From the NCBI RefSeq assembly GCF_001414055.1, contig NZ_CP013002.1:2480001-2544000 (forward strand): 64,000 nt of DNA, given 5' to 3'. A program made the position numbers and the translations under genes. This DNA is from Caulobacter henricii (GTDB lineage Bacteria > Pseudomonadota > Alphaproteobacteria > Caulobacterales > Caulobacteraceae). The notes under the pieces are model-generated. The model saw only the letters and a list, made by a program, of their open reading frames with translations. It did no database searches and had not been told where the DNA came from. Below are positions 28,712-39,302 of the stretch, one piece after another. Position 1 is the first letter of the stretch. Each line of letters opens with the position of its first letter.

Positions 28712-28987
28712 ATGCAGCCTGACACCAAGGCCTCCGCCATGAAACGCCTGAACCGCATTGAGGGTCAGGTACGCGGGATCACAAAGATGATCGACGACGA
28801 CCGCTACTGTATCGACGTGATCACCCAGATCTCAGCGGTCCAGGCCGCCCTGCGCCGGGTGGAGGAGGAAATCCTGCGCGATCACGTCACCCATTGCGTG
28901 GAACACGCCATCCAGAGCGGCAACCCGGAGTCGCAGCGCGAGAAGGTCGCCGAGCTGATCGCCGTACTTGCCCGTAGCGGCCGTTGA
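28712..28987 (+). CDS. csoR: Copper-sensing repressor, CsoR/RcnR family
   Basis: 91 aa from ATG at 28712. All-helical repressor with family sequence [33 protein letters not shown]. Cys33, His58 and Cys62 have the 25- and 4-residue spacings of the Cu(I) ligands Cys36/His61/Cys65 of M. tuberculosis CsoR; RcnR nickel sensors instead use extra His ligands. Divergent from the copper ATPase, with two operators between them, so autoregulation and ATPase control by Cu(I) are likely. Confidence 0.93.
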   Translation: MQPDTKASAMKRLNRIEGQVRGITKMIDDDRYCIDVITQISAVQAALRRVEEEILRDHVTHCVEHAIQSGNPESQREKVAELIAVLARSGR

Positions 28988-29063
28988 CCTGACGTCTTGA
29001 CGCCTCCCCTCCCGCGCCGCACAAACGCGCCAAACCAAACACGTGTTTGAGGGAGACTAGGGC

Positions 29064-29969
29064 ATGTCGGACATCCGTTTTGACGGCAAGGTGGCGATCG
29101 TTACGGGCGCGGGTGGTGGCCTGGGTCGACAGCACGCCCTGGAACTGGCCCGTCGCGGCGCCAAGGTGGTCGTCAATGATCTGGGCGGCAGCGTCGACGG
29201 CTCGGGCGGCTCGTCCGAAGCGGCCCTGAAGGTAGTCGAGGAGATCAAGGCGTTCGGCGGCGAAGCCATCGCCCACGGGGCCTCGGTGACCGACGACGCC
29301 GGCGTCGCCGACCTGGTCAAGACCACGATGGAGACCTGGGGCCAGATCGACATCCTGATCGCCAATGCCGGCATCCTGCGCGACCGCACCCTGACCAAGA
29401 TGGAACTGGCCGACTTCGAAGCGGTCATGCAGGTCCACGTCTGGGGCACCTTCAAGCCGATCAAGGCCGTCTGGGACATCATGAAGGCCCAGAACTACGG
29501 CCGCATCGTCGTCACAACTTCATCGTCGGGCATGTACGGCAATTTCGGCCAGTCGAACTATGGCGCGGCCAAGATGGCGGTGCTCGGCCTGATGAACACG
29601 CTGAAGCTCGAAGGTGCCAAGAACAACATCAAGATCAACGCCATCAGCCCGGTCGCCGCCACCCGCATGACCGAAGGCCTGATGCCGCCGGAAGTGCTCG
29701 CCAAGCTGGCCCCCGAGGCCGTGACGCCGGGCGTGGTCTATCTGGTCTCGGAAGACGCGCCGACCGGTGCCATCCTGACCGCCGGGGCCGGGGCGTTTGC
29801 CCTGTCGCGGATCTATGAGACCGAAGGCGTCTATCTCAGCGACGGCGACCTGTCGGCCGAAGGCATCCGCGACCACTGGGACCAGATCACCGGCGAAGAC
29901 GGCCAGAAGGCCTATTTCAACGGCGGCGAGCAGGGCCAGAAGTTCTTCCGCAAGATGGCCGGCGGCTAG
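29064..29969 (+). CDS. SDR family oxidoreductase (3-hydroxyacyl-CoA dehydrogenase-like)
   Basis: 301 aa. Rossmann fold with GxxxGxG at VTGAGGGLGRQHALELARRG (about 13), the NAG motif (ILIANAG), catalytic Ser in TTSSSGMYGNFGQSNYGAAKMAV, and the YxxxK pair (SNYGAAK). The length and 'NFGQSNYGAAK' sequence resemble the dehydrogenase module of peroxisomal-type multifunctional enzyme 2, acting on 3-hydroxyacyl-CoA. Ends at a bidirectional terminator. Confidence 0.9.
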   Translation: MSDIRFDGKVAIVTGAGGGLGRQHALELARRGAKVVVNDLGGSVDGSGGSSEAALKVVEEIKAFGGEAIAHGASVTDDAGVADLVKTTMETWGQIDILIANAGILRDRTLTKMELADFEAVMQVHVWGTFKPIKAVWDIMKAQNYGRIVVTTSSSGMYGNFGQSNYGAAKMAVLGLMNTLKLEGAKNNIKINAISPVAATRMTEGLMPPEVLAKLAPEAVTPGVVYLVSEDAPTGAILTAGAGAFALSRIYETEGVYLSDGDLSAEGIRDHWDQITGEDGQKAYFNGGEQGQKFFRKMAGG

Positions 29970-29996
29970 AGCAGCTCATCACCAAAGCGAAACAGG

Positions 29997-30025
29997 AAAA
30001 CGGGGCCCCAGTGGCCCCGTTTTTT
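29997..30025. terminator. Bidirectional terminator between SDR and Mrp genes
   Basis: Stem acggggcc / ggccccgt (30000-30007 and 30013-30020) with loop ccagt, A-run on the left (29997-30000) and T-run on the right (30021-30025), able to end both convergent transcripts. Confidence 0.9.
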
Positions 30026-31136
30026 ATCCGGAGATCCGGACCCACAAGGCCTTGGCTGCGCCAGTGAAGGCCCGGGCCGCAGCACTCTCCGGCTTGCCCA
30101 GCACCACCGGTACGCCGCCATCGCCGCCTTCACGGACGGCAAGCTCGATAGGAACTTCCGCCAGAACTGGCACACCGAGTACCTTGGCCTCGGCGACGCC
30201 GCCGCCGGTGCCGAAGATCGGGATCGGCGCACCCGTCGTCGGGTCGGCGAAAAAGGCCATGTTCTCGATCAGGCCCAGGATCGGAGTTGCGGTCTTGCCG
30301 AACATGATGGCCGCCCGGCGCGCGTCAATCAGGGCGATCTCCTGCGGCGTGGTCACCAGAACCGCGCCATCGATGCGCAGCTTCTGGACCAGGGTCAGCT
30401 GAACGTCTCCGGTGCCCGGCGGCAGGTCGACGACCAGGACATCCAGCGGCGTTGCTTCGGAGCCCCAGGCCACATCGTGAATCATCTGACGGACGGCGGA
30501 CGACGCCATGGGTCCCCGCCAGATCATCGCCTTGTCTTCGTCGACCATGAAGCCGATCGACATGATCTTGATCCCGTGAGCCTCCAGGGGCTGCAGCTTG
30601 CCGTCCTCGAAGCTGGGTTCGCCATTGACGCCCATCATGCGCGGCCCGGAAGGGCCATAGATGTCGGCGTCCAGCAGACCGACCTTCAGGCCCATGGCGT
30701 GGAAGGCACAGGCCAGGTTGGTGGCGACGGTGGACTTGCCCACCCCACCCTTGCCGGAGGCGACGGCGATCACGTGGCGGACATGAGCCGGCTTTTCGGC
30801 TTCGGGCGGCGGAACCATGCGCGCTTGGGGATCTTCACTGACCCTCGCGCCCTTGCGCACCCGCGTCGCGCCCTCGGCGGCCTGGGCGGTCAGGACCACC
30901 TGGGCGACGTCAATGCCCGGCAAATCGGCCAGGACCTTTTCGGCGGCTGTCCGAACCGGCCCATAGGCAGCGGCACTAGCCGCCGGAACCTCAAGCATGA
31001 AACCGGCGCGGCCATTGCGGACCACCAGTCCCTGCACCAGGCCAGCCGCCACCAGGCCCTGGCCGGAGACCGGATCAATGACCCGATCCAGGGCCGCTCG
31101 GGCCGCGTCGGAAGAGATGGAAGCGGCGTCGGTCAC
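30024..31136 (-). CDS. Mrp/ApbC-type Fe-S cluster carrier ATPase
   Basis: 370 aa from GTG at 31136, with AAGG seven bases upstream. An N-terminal MIP18/DUF59-like domain (ARAALDRVIDPVSGQGLVAAGLVQ) is joined to a P-loop ATPase (IAVASGKGGVGKSTVATNLACAF, about 130; GLLDADIYGPS; VVDLPPGTGDVQLTL). The C-terminal CxxC typical of many ApbC proteins is not visible, where IENMAFFADPTTGAPIPIFGTGGG replaces it, as in some alphaproteobacterial Mrp proteins. Role: Fe-S cluster delivery. Confidence 0.9.
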   Translation of the reverse strand: MTDAASISSDAARAALDRVIDPVSGQGLVAAGLVQGLVVRNGRAGFMLEVPAASAAAYGPVRTAAEKVLADLPGIDVAQVVLTAQAAEGATRVRKGARVSEDPQARMVPPPEAEKPAHVRHVIAVASGKGGVGKSTVATNLACAFHAMGLKVGLLDADIYGPSGPRMMGVNGEPSFEDGKLQPLEAHGIKIMSIGFMVDEDKAMIWRGPMASSAVRQMIHDVAWGSEATPLDVLVVDLPPGTGDVQLTLVQKLRIDGAVLVTTPQEIALIDARRAAIMFGKTATPILGLIENMAFFADPTTGAPIPIFGTGGGVAEAKVLGVPVLAEVPIELAVREGGDGGVPVVLGKPESAAARAFTGAAKALWVRISG

Positions 31137-31240
31137 GTCAATGCCTTGCCATGTGGAGTGGGGGTCCTCATATCCGCGTGTGGGGCTTGATTTACAATCC
31201 CCGCTGAAAATCAAAAGTCGACGGGAAGACAACGCCGCCC

Positions 31241-32329
31241 ATGCCGTGGAACGACAATGCTGGCCCTGGTCCCTGGGGTTCACCGCCGACAAACGGCGAC
31301 AAGGATGATGCCCCCCGCCCGGGCCCGCGCCGCCCCTCTGGCGGCCCCCGCGACCCCCAGACGCCGATCGACCTGAATCAGGTCCTCGAAGAGCTGACGG
31401 CGCGTGTGCGCGGCTATTTCGAAGGACCAGATCGTCCTCGCGCCATCGCAACGGCCGCCAGCGCCGTCGTGGCCCTCTGGGCGGTGACCGGGATCTATGT
31501 CGTCCAGCCTAACCAGCAGGGCGTGGTCAGTACCTTCGGGGCCTATTCGCGCGTCGCCAATCCAGGCCTGCGCTATCACTTGCCCTTCCCGATCGAGGCC
31601 GTCGAAAAGGTCTCGGTCAGCGAAATCCGCACCACCGACATCGGCGGCTCGGGTGTCGACGGCGGCGAAGAGCGGCTCATGCTGACCAGTGACGAGAACA
31701 TCGTCGACCTCGCCTTCTCGGTGCAATGGCGCGTATCAGACGCCCCAAAATATCTGTTCAATGTCCGCGATCCAGACAGCGTCATCCGTGCGGTCGGCGA
31801 GAGCGCCATGCGCGAAGTGGTCGGCAAGACGGCCCTGACGCCGATTCTGACCACGGGCCGCGGCCAGCTCCAGCTGGAGGCCGAACGCCTGATGCAGCAG
31901 ATCCTGGATCGCTATGATGCCGGGGTCTTCGTCGAAAGCGTGCAGATCCAGACGGCCACGCCGCCGCCGCCGGTGATCGACGCCTTCCGCGATGTCCAGC
32001 GCGCCAGCCAGAACGCCCAGTCCGCCGCCAACGTCGCCCGCGGCCAAAGCGCCCAGATCGTGCAACAGGCAAAGGGTTATCGCGAGCAGGTCGTGCGTGA
32101 GGCCGCCGGTGAGGCGGCCCGCTTCAACCAGATCTATGACCAATACAAACTGGCCCCGGCGGTGACGCGCGAGCGCCTCTATCTCGAGACCATGCAGCGC
32201 GTACTGGCCAATTCCAACAAGGTCATCATCGACAGCAAGGGTGCCAGCGCCCCGGTGATCCTGCCGCCTGACGCCTTCCGTCCCAAGAACGCCACCGTGG
32301 TCAAGTCCATCGACGGAGACGTGCAATGA
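31241..32329 (+). CDS. hflK: FtsH protease modulator HflK
   Basis: 362 aa. Gly/Pro-rich cytoplasmic N-terminus (WNDNAGPGPWGSPP), one transmembrane helix (AIATAASAVVALWAVTGIYVV, about 68-88) and a periplasmic SPFH/band 7 domain with QPNQQGVVSTFGAYSRVANPGLRYHLPFPIEAVEKV. HflK and HflC form a large ring around FtsH and restrain its proteolysis of membrane proteins. Overlaps hflC by 4 bp (ATGA). Confidence 0.96.
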   Translation: MPWNDNAGPGPWGSPPTNGDKDDAPRPGPRRPSGGPRDPQTPIDLNQVLEELTARVRGYFEGPDRPRAIATAASAVVALWAVTGIYVVQPNQQGVVSTFGAYSRVANPGLRYHLPFPIEAVEKVSVSEIRTTDIGGSGVDGGEERLMLTSDENIVDLAFSVQWRVSDAPKYLFNVRDPDSVIRAVGESAMREVVGKTALTPILTTGRGQLQLEAERLMQQILDRYDAGVFVESVQIQTATPPPPVIDAFRDVQRASQNAQSAANVARGQSAQIVQQAKGYREQVVREAAGEAARFNQIYDQYKLAPAVTRERLYLETMQRVLANSNKVIIDSKGASAPVILPPDAFRPKNATVVKSIDGDVQ

Positions 32330-33177
32330 TCCGTCCGCAAAACCACCTCACCGCCATCGGGGCCGCCGCCGGTGCCCTACTCCTGCTGCTGGGCTCCACC
32401 GTCTACCAGGTTGACCAGCGCCATCAGGCCCTGGTCATCCGCTTCGGCGACCCGATCCGGGTGGTCCACACGCCAGGCCTGCACCTGAAGGCGCCGTTCC
32501 TGGATCGGGTCGTCAAGTTCGACAACCGCAACATCGCCCTGAACGCCGACCAGGAAGAGGTCATCGCCGCCGACCAGGAACGTCTGGTGGTCGACGCCTT
32601 CGTCCGTTACCGGATCAGCGACCCGCGCCAGTTCTACAAGACCCTGGGCGACGAGACCAAGGCCAAGGACCGGCTGGAGCGCATCGTCAACGCCTCGCTG
32701 CGCCAGACCATCGGCCGCGCAAATTCCGAGGAAGTGATCGCCGGCAAGCGCGCCGTGATCATGGCCGCCATTCGTGACGAGGTCGGCCGACAGGTGAAGG
32801 CCTCGAACCTGGGCGTCCAGATCATCGACGTCCGCATCCGTCGCGCCGACCTGCCCGAAGCCAACCAGAAAGCGGTGTTCGAGCGCATGCAGACGGCTCG
32901 CCAGCAGGAAGCCGCCCAGCTTCGCGCTATCGGCGAGCAGCAGAAGCGCGAAATCGTGGCCACCGCTACCGAAGAAGGCGAGAAGATCCGGGGTGAAGGC
33001 GATGCTCGCCGCGCCGAGCTCTTCGCTTCCAGCTTCGGCCGCGACCCCAATTTCGCGGCCTTCTATCGTTCGATGCAGGCCTATGAGGCGTCCCTTGGCA
33101 AGGGAGATGCCACCCTGGTGCTGTCGCCCGACAGCGCCTTCTTCAAGTACTTCCAGCGCGGACCGCAAGCGCAGTAA
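32326..33177 (+). CDS. hflC: FtsH protease modulator HflC
   Basis: 283 aa. An N-terminal transmembrane helix (AIGAAAGALLLLLGSTVYQVDQ) and an SPFH domain (RHQALVIRFGDPIRVVHTPGLHLKAPFLDRVVKFDNRNI), ending in a helical region (FERMQTARQQEAAQLRAIGEQQKREIVATATEE). Partner of HflK, encoded 4 bp overlapping. Followed by a strong terminator. Confidence 0.96.
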   Translation: MIRPQNHLTAIGAAAGALLLLLGSTVYQVDQRHQALVIRFGDPIRVVHTPGLHLKAPFLDRVVKFDNRNIALNADQEEVIAADQERLVVDAFVRYRISDPRQFYKTLGDETKAKDRLERIVNASLRQTIGRANSEEVIAGKRAVIMAAIRDEVGRQVKASNLGVQIIDVRIRRADLPEANQKAVFERMQTARQQEAAQLRAIGEQQKREIVATATEEGEKIRGEGDARRAELFASSFGRDPNFAAFYRSMQAYEASLGKGDATLVLSPDSAFFKYFQRGPQAQ

Positions 33178-33183
33178 GAACCA

Positions 33184-33213
33184 GGGCCGCGAGAGTCTCT
33201 CGCGGCCCTTTTT
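33184..33213 (+). terminator. Rho-independent terminator after hflC
   Basis: Perfect 11-bp stem gggccgcgaga / tctcgcggccc with a 3-base loop (33184-33208), followed by ttttt. The next gene starts 17 bp downstream, with its ribosome binding site GGAAGG just after the terminator. Confidence 0.92.
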
Positions 33214-33229
33214 CCTTCCGGAAGGTCCC

Positions 33230-34273
33230 ATGCGCCGCAACGCCCTTCTGGCCTGTCTGCTTGCCTGGCTGACAGCGACGCCCGTGTTCGCCGCCCCGCT
33301 GGACGTGCGGGTCGTGGTGGTCACCGCCTTCGAGATTGGCGAGGACACCGGTGACAAGGCCGGCGAGTTCCAGGCCTGGGCCGACCTCATGCCTCAGAAG
33401 GTCTCGTTTCCAACGGGTTTTCGCGACCTGCGCTATGATCCGACCCGCAAGGTCCTGCTGCTGTCGACCAGTATGGGGACCAACCGCGCGGCGATCTCGA
33501 CCATGGCCCTTGGCCTGGATCCGCGCTTTGACCTGTCGAAAAGCTACTGGCTGATAGCAGCCATTGCCGGGGTCAATCCCAACCAGGGGTCCGTGGGCTC
33601 CGCCGCCTGGATCGGCACGGTGATCGACAGCGACTTCGGCTATGCCATCGATCCGCGCGAAACACCCAAGGCCTGGAGCACCGGCCAGATCCCGTTCGAC
33701 CGCAAGGCACCCTTCCAGACCCCTGCCCCGGCCAGGCCGAACTACAACCTGTTTCAGCTCAATACCGGCCTAAGGGACTGGGCCTTCGATCTGACCGTGC
33801 GCTCTGCCATTCCGGACAACGCCGCCCTGAAGGCCCTGCGGGCACCCTATGTCGACCTGCCCAGGGCCCAGACGCCGCCGGCGGTGCTCAAGGGCGACGA
33901 GGTCAGCGGTCAGGCCTTCTGGCACGGCGCGATCCTCAACCAGCACTATGAGGCCTGGGCCAATTACTGGACCGGCGATCAGGATGGCTTCGTGATGACG
34001 GGCATGGAAGACACGGGCGTGCTGGCCGCCATCGACGCCCTGGGCCGCGCCGGTCGGGCCGATCCGTCGAGAGTGCTCGTGCTGCGAACCGCCAGCAACT
34101 ACACGACCCCGCCGCCCGGCGGCGACGCGGCGATCAATCTACTGGGCGACCACACCGGCGTACCGGCCCTGCAATCGGCGCTGGATGCGGCCTTCAAGAT
34201 CGGCCGCGTGGTGGTCGAAGAGCTGACCGGAAACTGGTCGCGCTATGCGAACGCCGTTCCCGCCGGCCGCTGA
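33230..34273 (+). CDS. Purine nucleoside permease-family protein (NUP)
   Basis: 347 aa with a signal peptide (MRRNALLACLLAWLTATPVFA). The body LDVRVVVVTAFEIGEDTGDKAGEFQAWAD and GVNPNQGSVGSAAWIGTVIDSDFGYAID matches the NUP family, named for a fungal purine nucleoside permease but with a nucleoside phosphorylase-like fold. The periplasmic location suggests nucleoside binding or hydrolysis. ATG preceded by GGAAGG. The CNT nucleoside transporter at 21.7-23.0 kb could be a functional partner. Confidence 0.85.
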   Translation: MRRNALLACLLAWLTATPVFAAPLDVRVVVVTAFEIGEDTGDKAGEFQAWADLMPQKVSFPTGFRDLRYDPTRKVLLLSTSMGTNRAAISTMALGLDPRFDLSKSYWLIAAIAGVNPNQGSVGSAAWIGTVIDSDFGYAIDPRETPKAWSTGQIPFDRKAPFQTPAPARPNYNLFQLNTGLRDWAFDLTVRSAIPDNAALKALRAPYVDLPRAQTPPAVLKGDEVSGQAFWHGAILNQHYEAWANYWTGDQDGFVMTGMEDTGVLAAIDALGRAGRADPSRVLVLRTASNYTTPPPGGDAAINLLGDHTGVPALQSALDAAFKIGRVVVEELTGNWSRYANAVPAGR

Positions 34274-34285
34274 AGCCCGAAACAC

Positions 34286-34951
34286 TCAGACCGACGCCTT
34301 CAACAGGTCCAGCACCACATGCAGGCTGTCTGCAATGTGGACGCACTTGTCATGCATCTCTTCATTGGGATCGAGGATGTCGGGCACCATCACGGTCATC
34401 ATGCCCGCCGCGTGGGCAGCGCGGACGCCGGCATGGGAGTCTTCCAGCGCCAGACAGTGGGCGGGATCGACGCCCAGCCGGCGGGCGGCTTCCAGATAGG
34501 GATCAGGATGCGGTTTGTGACGCACGACATCGGCGTTGGCGACCACGGCGTTGAACCGGCTCAGCAGGTCAAAGCGCCCCAGATACTTTTCGACCGACAC
34601 CATGCCGTTGGACGTGGCGATAGCGCAGGGCAGGCCCAGGTCATCCAGATGGTCGAGAATCTCGATCACCCCGGCCTTCAACTTGGTTTCGGCTTCCAGC
34701 AGGTCCTCGACGTCGCTCCAGACGCGCTCGAAATAGGCCTGGATCGGAAAGTCCTCGCCATAGAGTTCGCGCAGCAGAATGGCGCTCTCGGGGTTGGTCT
34801 TGCCCACCATTGACGCATAGATCTCGCCGGTGAAGACCACGCCGAACACCGAGCCGGCCTCGATCATGGCGGCGCGATAGACGATCTCGGTGTCCAGCAG
34901 CAGCCCGTCCATGTCGAAGATCACCGCCTCGACGCGGCGCGGGAAGCTCAT
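34286..34951 (-). CDS. HAD family hydrolase (beta-phosphoglucomutase-like)
   Basis: 221 aa. HAD motif I is AVIFDMDGLLLDTEIVY (DxDG), motif II CAIATSN, motif III K in the RHKPHPDPYLEAARRLG segment, and motif IV LALEDSHAGVRAAHAAGM. A subfamily IA cap is between I and II. Physiological substrate unknown; sugar phosphate is a family-based guess. The start overlaps the serB stop by 4 bp, so the two phosphatases form an operon. Confidence 0.92.
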   Translation of the reverse strand: MSFPRRVEAVIFDMDGLLLDTEIVYRAAMIEAGSVFGVVFTGEIYASMVGKTNPESAILLRELYGEDFPIQAYFERVWSDVEDLLEAETKLKAGVIEILDHLDDLGLPCAIATSNGMVSVEKYLGRFDLLSRFNAVVANADVVRHKPHPDPYLEAARRLGVDPAHCLALEDSHAGVRAAHAAGMMTVMVPDILDPNEEMHDKCVHIADSLHVVLDLLKASV

Positions 34952-35826
34952 GCAACGAACTCCGAGGCCTTGTAGCCCTGGAAGTAGAGTAAGGCGGTGA
35001 GGTCGGCGTGATCGACCTTGGCGTGGGCCTGAGCGGCAACGATGGGCTTGGCGCGATAGGCAACGCCCAGACCGGCAGCCTCGATCATCGCCAGGTCATT
35101 GGCTCCGTCGCCAACGGCAAGAGCGTCGGCGGGGGTCAGGCCCAGGGCGGCGGTTTCTTCCCGCAGGGCGGCCAGCTTGGCCTCCTTGCCCAGGATAGGG
35201 TCGCCCACCTGTCCGGTCAGCTTGCCGCCTTCTTCGATCAGGGTATTGGCGCGGTTGAGGTGGAACCCCGCAGCCTCGGCCACCCGGCTGGTGAAGAACG
35301 TGAACCCGCCCGAGACCAGGGCACATCGGGCCCCGTGGGCGGCCATGGTCCTGACCAGGGTCTCGGCTCCGGGATTGAGCCGTACGCGCTCGTCGTAGCA
35401 GGTCTGCAGGGCGTCGACCGACAGGCCGCTCAGCATGCCGACCCGTTCCCGCAGAGCCCCCTCGAAGGCCAGTTCGCCGCGCATGGCGCGCTCGGTGATC
35501 TCGGAGACCTTGTCCTTGACGCCCGCAAAGTCGGCGAGTTCGTCCAGGCACTCGACATTGATGATGGTCGAGTCCATGTCGGCGATCAGCAGGCGCTTCC
35601 GGCGGTTCTCGACCGGCTGGATGGCGATATCGACCGGCAGGCCAACGAGCGCCGCCTCCAGTGCCGGGATGTCGCCTCCGTCGAAGACGAAGTCGCAGGC
35701 CAGAGGGCCCAGCGGCGCAGGACGGGTGGACAGGGCCGCCTCGACGCGCGACACGGCTTGAGCGTATGCGGCGGGGTCAGCCCCCACCACGGTGAGGACG
35801 GTCGGGATCATGGAGAGCTTGGACAT
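34948..35826 (-). CDS. serB: Phosphoserine phosphatase SerB
   Basis: 292 aa from ATG at 35826 ([15 protein letters not shown]); ATG 35811 is a shorter alternative without better ribosome binding site. Last step of serine synthesis. HAD motif I is [20 protein letters not shown], motif [18 protein letters not shown], motif [12 protein letters not shown] and motif [27 protein letters not shown]. An N-terminal region of about 85 residues (ACT-like) precedes it. The start overlaps the divergent miaA start. Confidence 0.95.
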   Translation of the reverse strand: MSKLSMIPTVLTVVGADPAAYAQAVSRVEAALSTRPAPLGPLACDFVFDGGDIPALEAALVGLPVDIAIQPVENRRKRLLIADMDSTIINVECLDELADFAGVKDKVSEITERAMRGELAFEGALRERVGMLSGLSVDALQTCYDERVRLNPGAETLVRTMAAHGARCALVSGGFTFFTSRVAEAAGFHLNRANTLIEEGGKLTGQVGDPILGKEAKLAALREETAALGLTPADALAVGDGANDLAMIEAAGLGVAYRAKPIVAAQAHAKVDHADLTALLYFQGYKASEFVA

Positions 35827-36691
35827 CGCGCCCCGCATCTGGCTGATCGCCGGCCCGACCGCAAGCGGCAAGTCTGCCTTTGCCCTGCGTCTGGCCCAGG
35901 AAATCGGCGGCGAGATCATCAATGCCGACTCCATGCAGATCTATGCCGGCCTGCGCGTCCTGACCGCCGGTCCCTCGCCCGATGAGGCCGCGGCGGTTCC
36001 GCACCATCTGTTCGGCACGGTCGACGCGGCCCAGTCCTGGTCGGTCGGCAAGTGGCTGGAAGCGGCCATGATCGCCCTTCGAGACATAGACCATCGCGGC
36101 AAGCCTGCCGTCGTCGTCGGCGGCACCGGCCTCTATTTCCGGGCCCTGACCCACGGCCTGGCCGACGTGCCGGCGGTCTCGGAAACCCAGCGTGAAATCT
36201 CCGGCCTGCTCTATGCCGCCCAGGGCGAGGCAGAGTTTCGGGAAGACCTTCGCAAGCTTGATCCCGAAGCGGCCGACCGGATCGAGATCGGCGACCGCCA
36301 GCGGCTCCTGCGCGCCCACGCCGTCGCCGTGGCCACCGGCCGGTCCCTGACCGAATGGCAGAACGACACCCGGCCCTCCCTGGCGCCCGGCACCTGGAAG
36401 GGTGTGGTCCTGGATCCGCCCCGCGCCGACCTCTATGCCCGCTGTGATGCCCGCCTTGGGGTCATGGTGCAGAACGGAGCGCTGGAGGAGGTTGCGGCCA
36501 TGGAGGCCCGCGGCCTCAACCCTGCCCTGCCCGCGCTCAAGGCCCTCGGCTACCGCGAGCTGGCAGCCCACCTGCGCGGGGAGACCAGCCTGGACGCAGC
36601 ACTGGACGCGGCCCGTCAGGAAACCCGCCGCTATGCCAAGCGCCAGTTGACCTGGTTCAGGAACCAGACTCCCGACTGGCAGCGGGTTTAG
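35810..36691 (+). CDS. miaA: tRNA dimethylallyltransferase MiaA
   Basis: 293 aa from ATG at 35810 ([22 protein letters not shown]); GTG 35792 is the other option. Transfers a dimethylallyl group to A37 of UNN-reading tRNAs. Walker-type [34 protein letters not shown] is typical, followed by HHLFG and [13 protein letters not shown]. The C-terminus ([10 protein letters not shown]) matches the family. Divergent and overlapping with serB. Confidence 0.95.
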   Translation: MESLDIAPRIWLIAGPTASGKSAFALRLAQEIGGEIINADSMQIYAGLRVLTAGPSPDEAAAVPHHLFGTVDAAQSWSVGKWLEAAMIALRDIDHRGKPAVVVGGTGLYFRALTHGLADVPAVSETQREISGLLYAAQGEAEFREDLRKLDPEAADRIEIGDRQRLLRAHAVAVATGRSLTEWQNDTRPSLAPGTWKGVVLDPPRADLYARCDARLGVMVQNGALEEVAAMEARGLNPALPALKALGYRELAAHLRGETSLDAALDAARQETRRYAKRQLTWFRNQTPDWQRV

Positions 36692-36721
36692 TTGCCGAAC
36701 CGCCGATCACAAGGAACGCCC

Positions 36722-37207
36722 ATGTCCGACCTCAACGACCTCGCAGAACGCGTTGCCGAGCGCCTGATCGCCCGGGGCGAAACCGTCGCCATCGCGGAGT
36801 CCTCGTCGGGGGGCCTGATCTCGGCGGCACTGCTGGCGGTACCAGGCGCATCAAAGTTCTATGGCGGCGGGGCCGTCGTCTATACCGCCCGGGCCCGGCT
36901 GACCCTGATGGATATCCCGCAAAAGGCCATGGACGGCCTGCGCTCCGCCAGCGAGCCCTATGCCCTGCTGCTGGCCCGCGTCGCGCGGACCAATCTGAAA
37001 GCCACCTGGGGCCTTTCCGAAACCGGAGCTGCCGGACCGGACGGCAATCGGTATGGCGACCTGCCGGGCCACACCTGTGTGGCCGTCAGCAGCGCTGAGA
37101 CCTCGGGCAGCGCCACCCTGGAAACCGGTAGCGACGACCGCCCCGCCAACATGCAGGCCTTCGCGGTGGCGGCGCTGAAGCTGCTGCTCGACACACTGGA
37201 AGCCTAA
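36722..37207 (+). CDS. CinA-family nicotinamide-nucleotide amidohydrolase domain protein
   Basis: 161 aa, a stand-alone C-terminal CinA (PncC) domain: AERLIARGETVAIAESSSGGLISAALLAVPGASKFYGGGAVVYTARA, with the catalytic-site serine/lysine region ESSSGG, then GLSETGAAGPDGNRYGDLPG. Such proteins hydrolyse NMN to nicotinate mononucleotide, recycling NAD breakdown products. Starts 30 bp after miaA, so likely the same transcript; ends before the ilv leader. Confidence 0.9.
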   Translation: MSDLNDLAERVAERLIARGETVAIAESSSGGLISAALLAVPGASKFYGGGAVVYTARARLTLMDIPQKAMDGLRSASEPYALLLARVARTNLKATWGLSETGAAGPDGNRYGDLPGHTCVAVSSAETSGSATLETGSDDRPANMQAFAVAALKLLLDTLEA

Positions 37208-37246
37208 ATCGGGACAATAAGGCACATCCTTGCCGCCAACCCCGCC

Positions 37247-37275
37247 TTGACGGCCCTTCGAACGCATGGCATCAC
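37247..37275 (+). promoter_or_regulatory. Candidate sigma-70 promoter of ilvBN
   Basis: TTGACG at 37247-37252 is an exact Caulobacter-type -35. At 17 bp spacing, catcac (37270-37275) is a poor -10. It would start a transcript about 20 bp before the leader peptide. The -10 is uncertain. Confidence 0.4.
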
Positions 37276-37302
37276 CCTTTCCGTAGCTTTGGAGCAAGAC
37301 TC

Positions 37303-37350
37303 GTGCGCAAAACCATGATCGTACTTATGGAGCGGCTGTCCGCGGTGTGA
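37303..37350 (+). CDS. ilv leader peptide (attenuator)
   Basis: A 15-codon reading frame MRKTMIVLMERLSAV with GTG start and GGAG eight bases upstream (37291-37294). It holds an Ile-Val-Leu run at codons 6-8 and later Leu and Val, the end products of the acetolactate synthase pathway, and ends at the 5' flank of the antiterminator arm. An ATG start at 37315 (codon 5) is possible. Attenuation of the ilvBN operon is known in Caulobacter. Confidence 0.78.
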   Translation: MRKTMIVLMERLSAV

Positions 37351-37407
37351 CCTCGAAGTCACGTCGTAGTTCAGTCGCGCGCGCAAAGGTCCTTCGGGGC
37401 CTTTTTT
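37347..37407 (+). terminator. ilvBN attenuator: competing protector, antiterminator and terminator hairpins
   Basis: Terminator: aaaggtcc (37385-37392), loop ttcg, gggccttt (37397-37404), then a T-run to 37407. Antiterminator: cctcgaag (37351-37358) can pair with cttcgggg (37392-37399), which overlaps the terminator. A third hairpin gtgac/gtcac (37347-37351/37358-37362) can hide the antiterminator arm. A ribosome reaching the leader stop at 37350 would cover the arm and favour termination; stalling at Ile/Val/Leu codons would free it. Confidence 0.82.
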
Positions 37408-37450
37408 CTTTTCTGCCCCGCCCTTCCCGCATCCCCTACGGACCACCGCC

Positions 37451-39256
<1,806 letters not shown>

Positions 39257-39302
39257 GCCTCCTTTTCGCCCCTTCCTTCATTCCATGCTTAGAAGCGACC
39301 TC

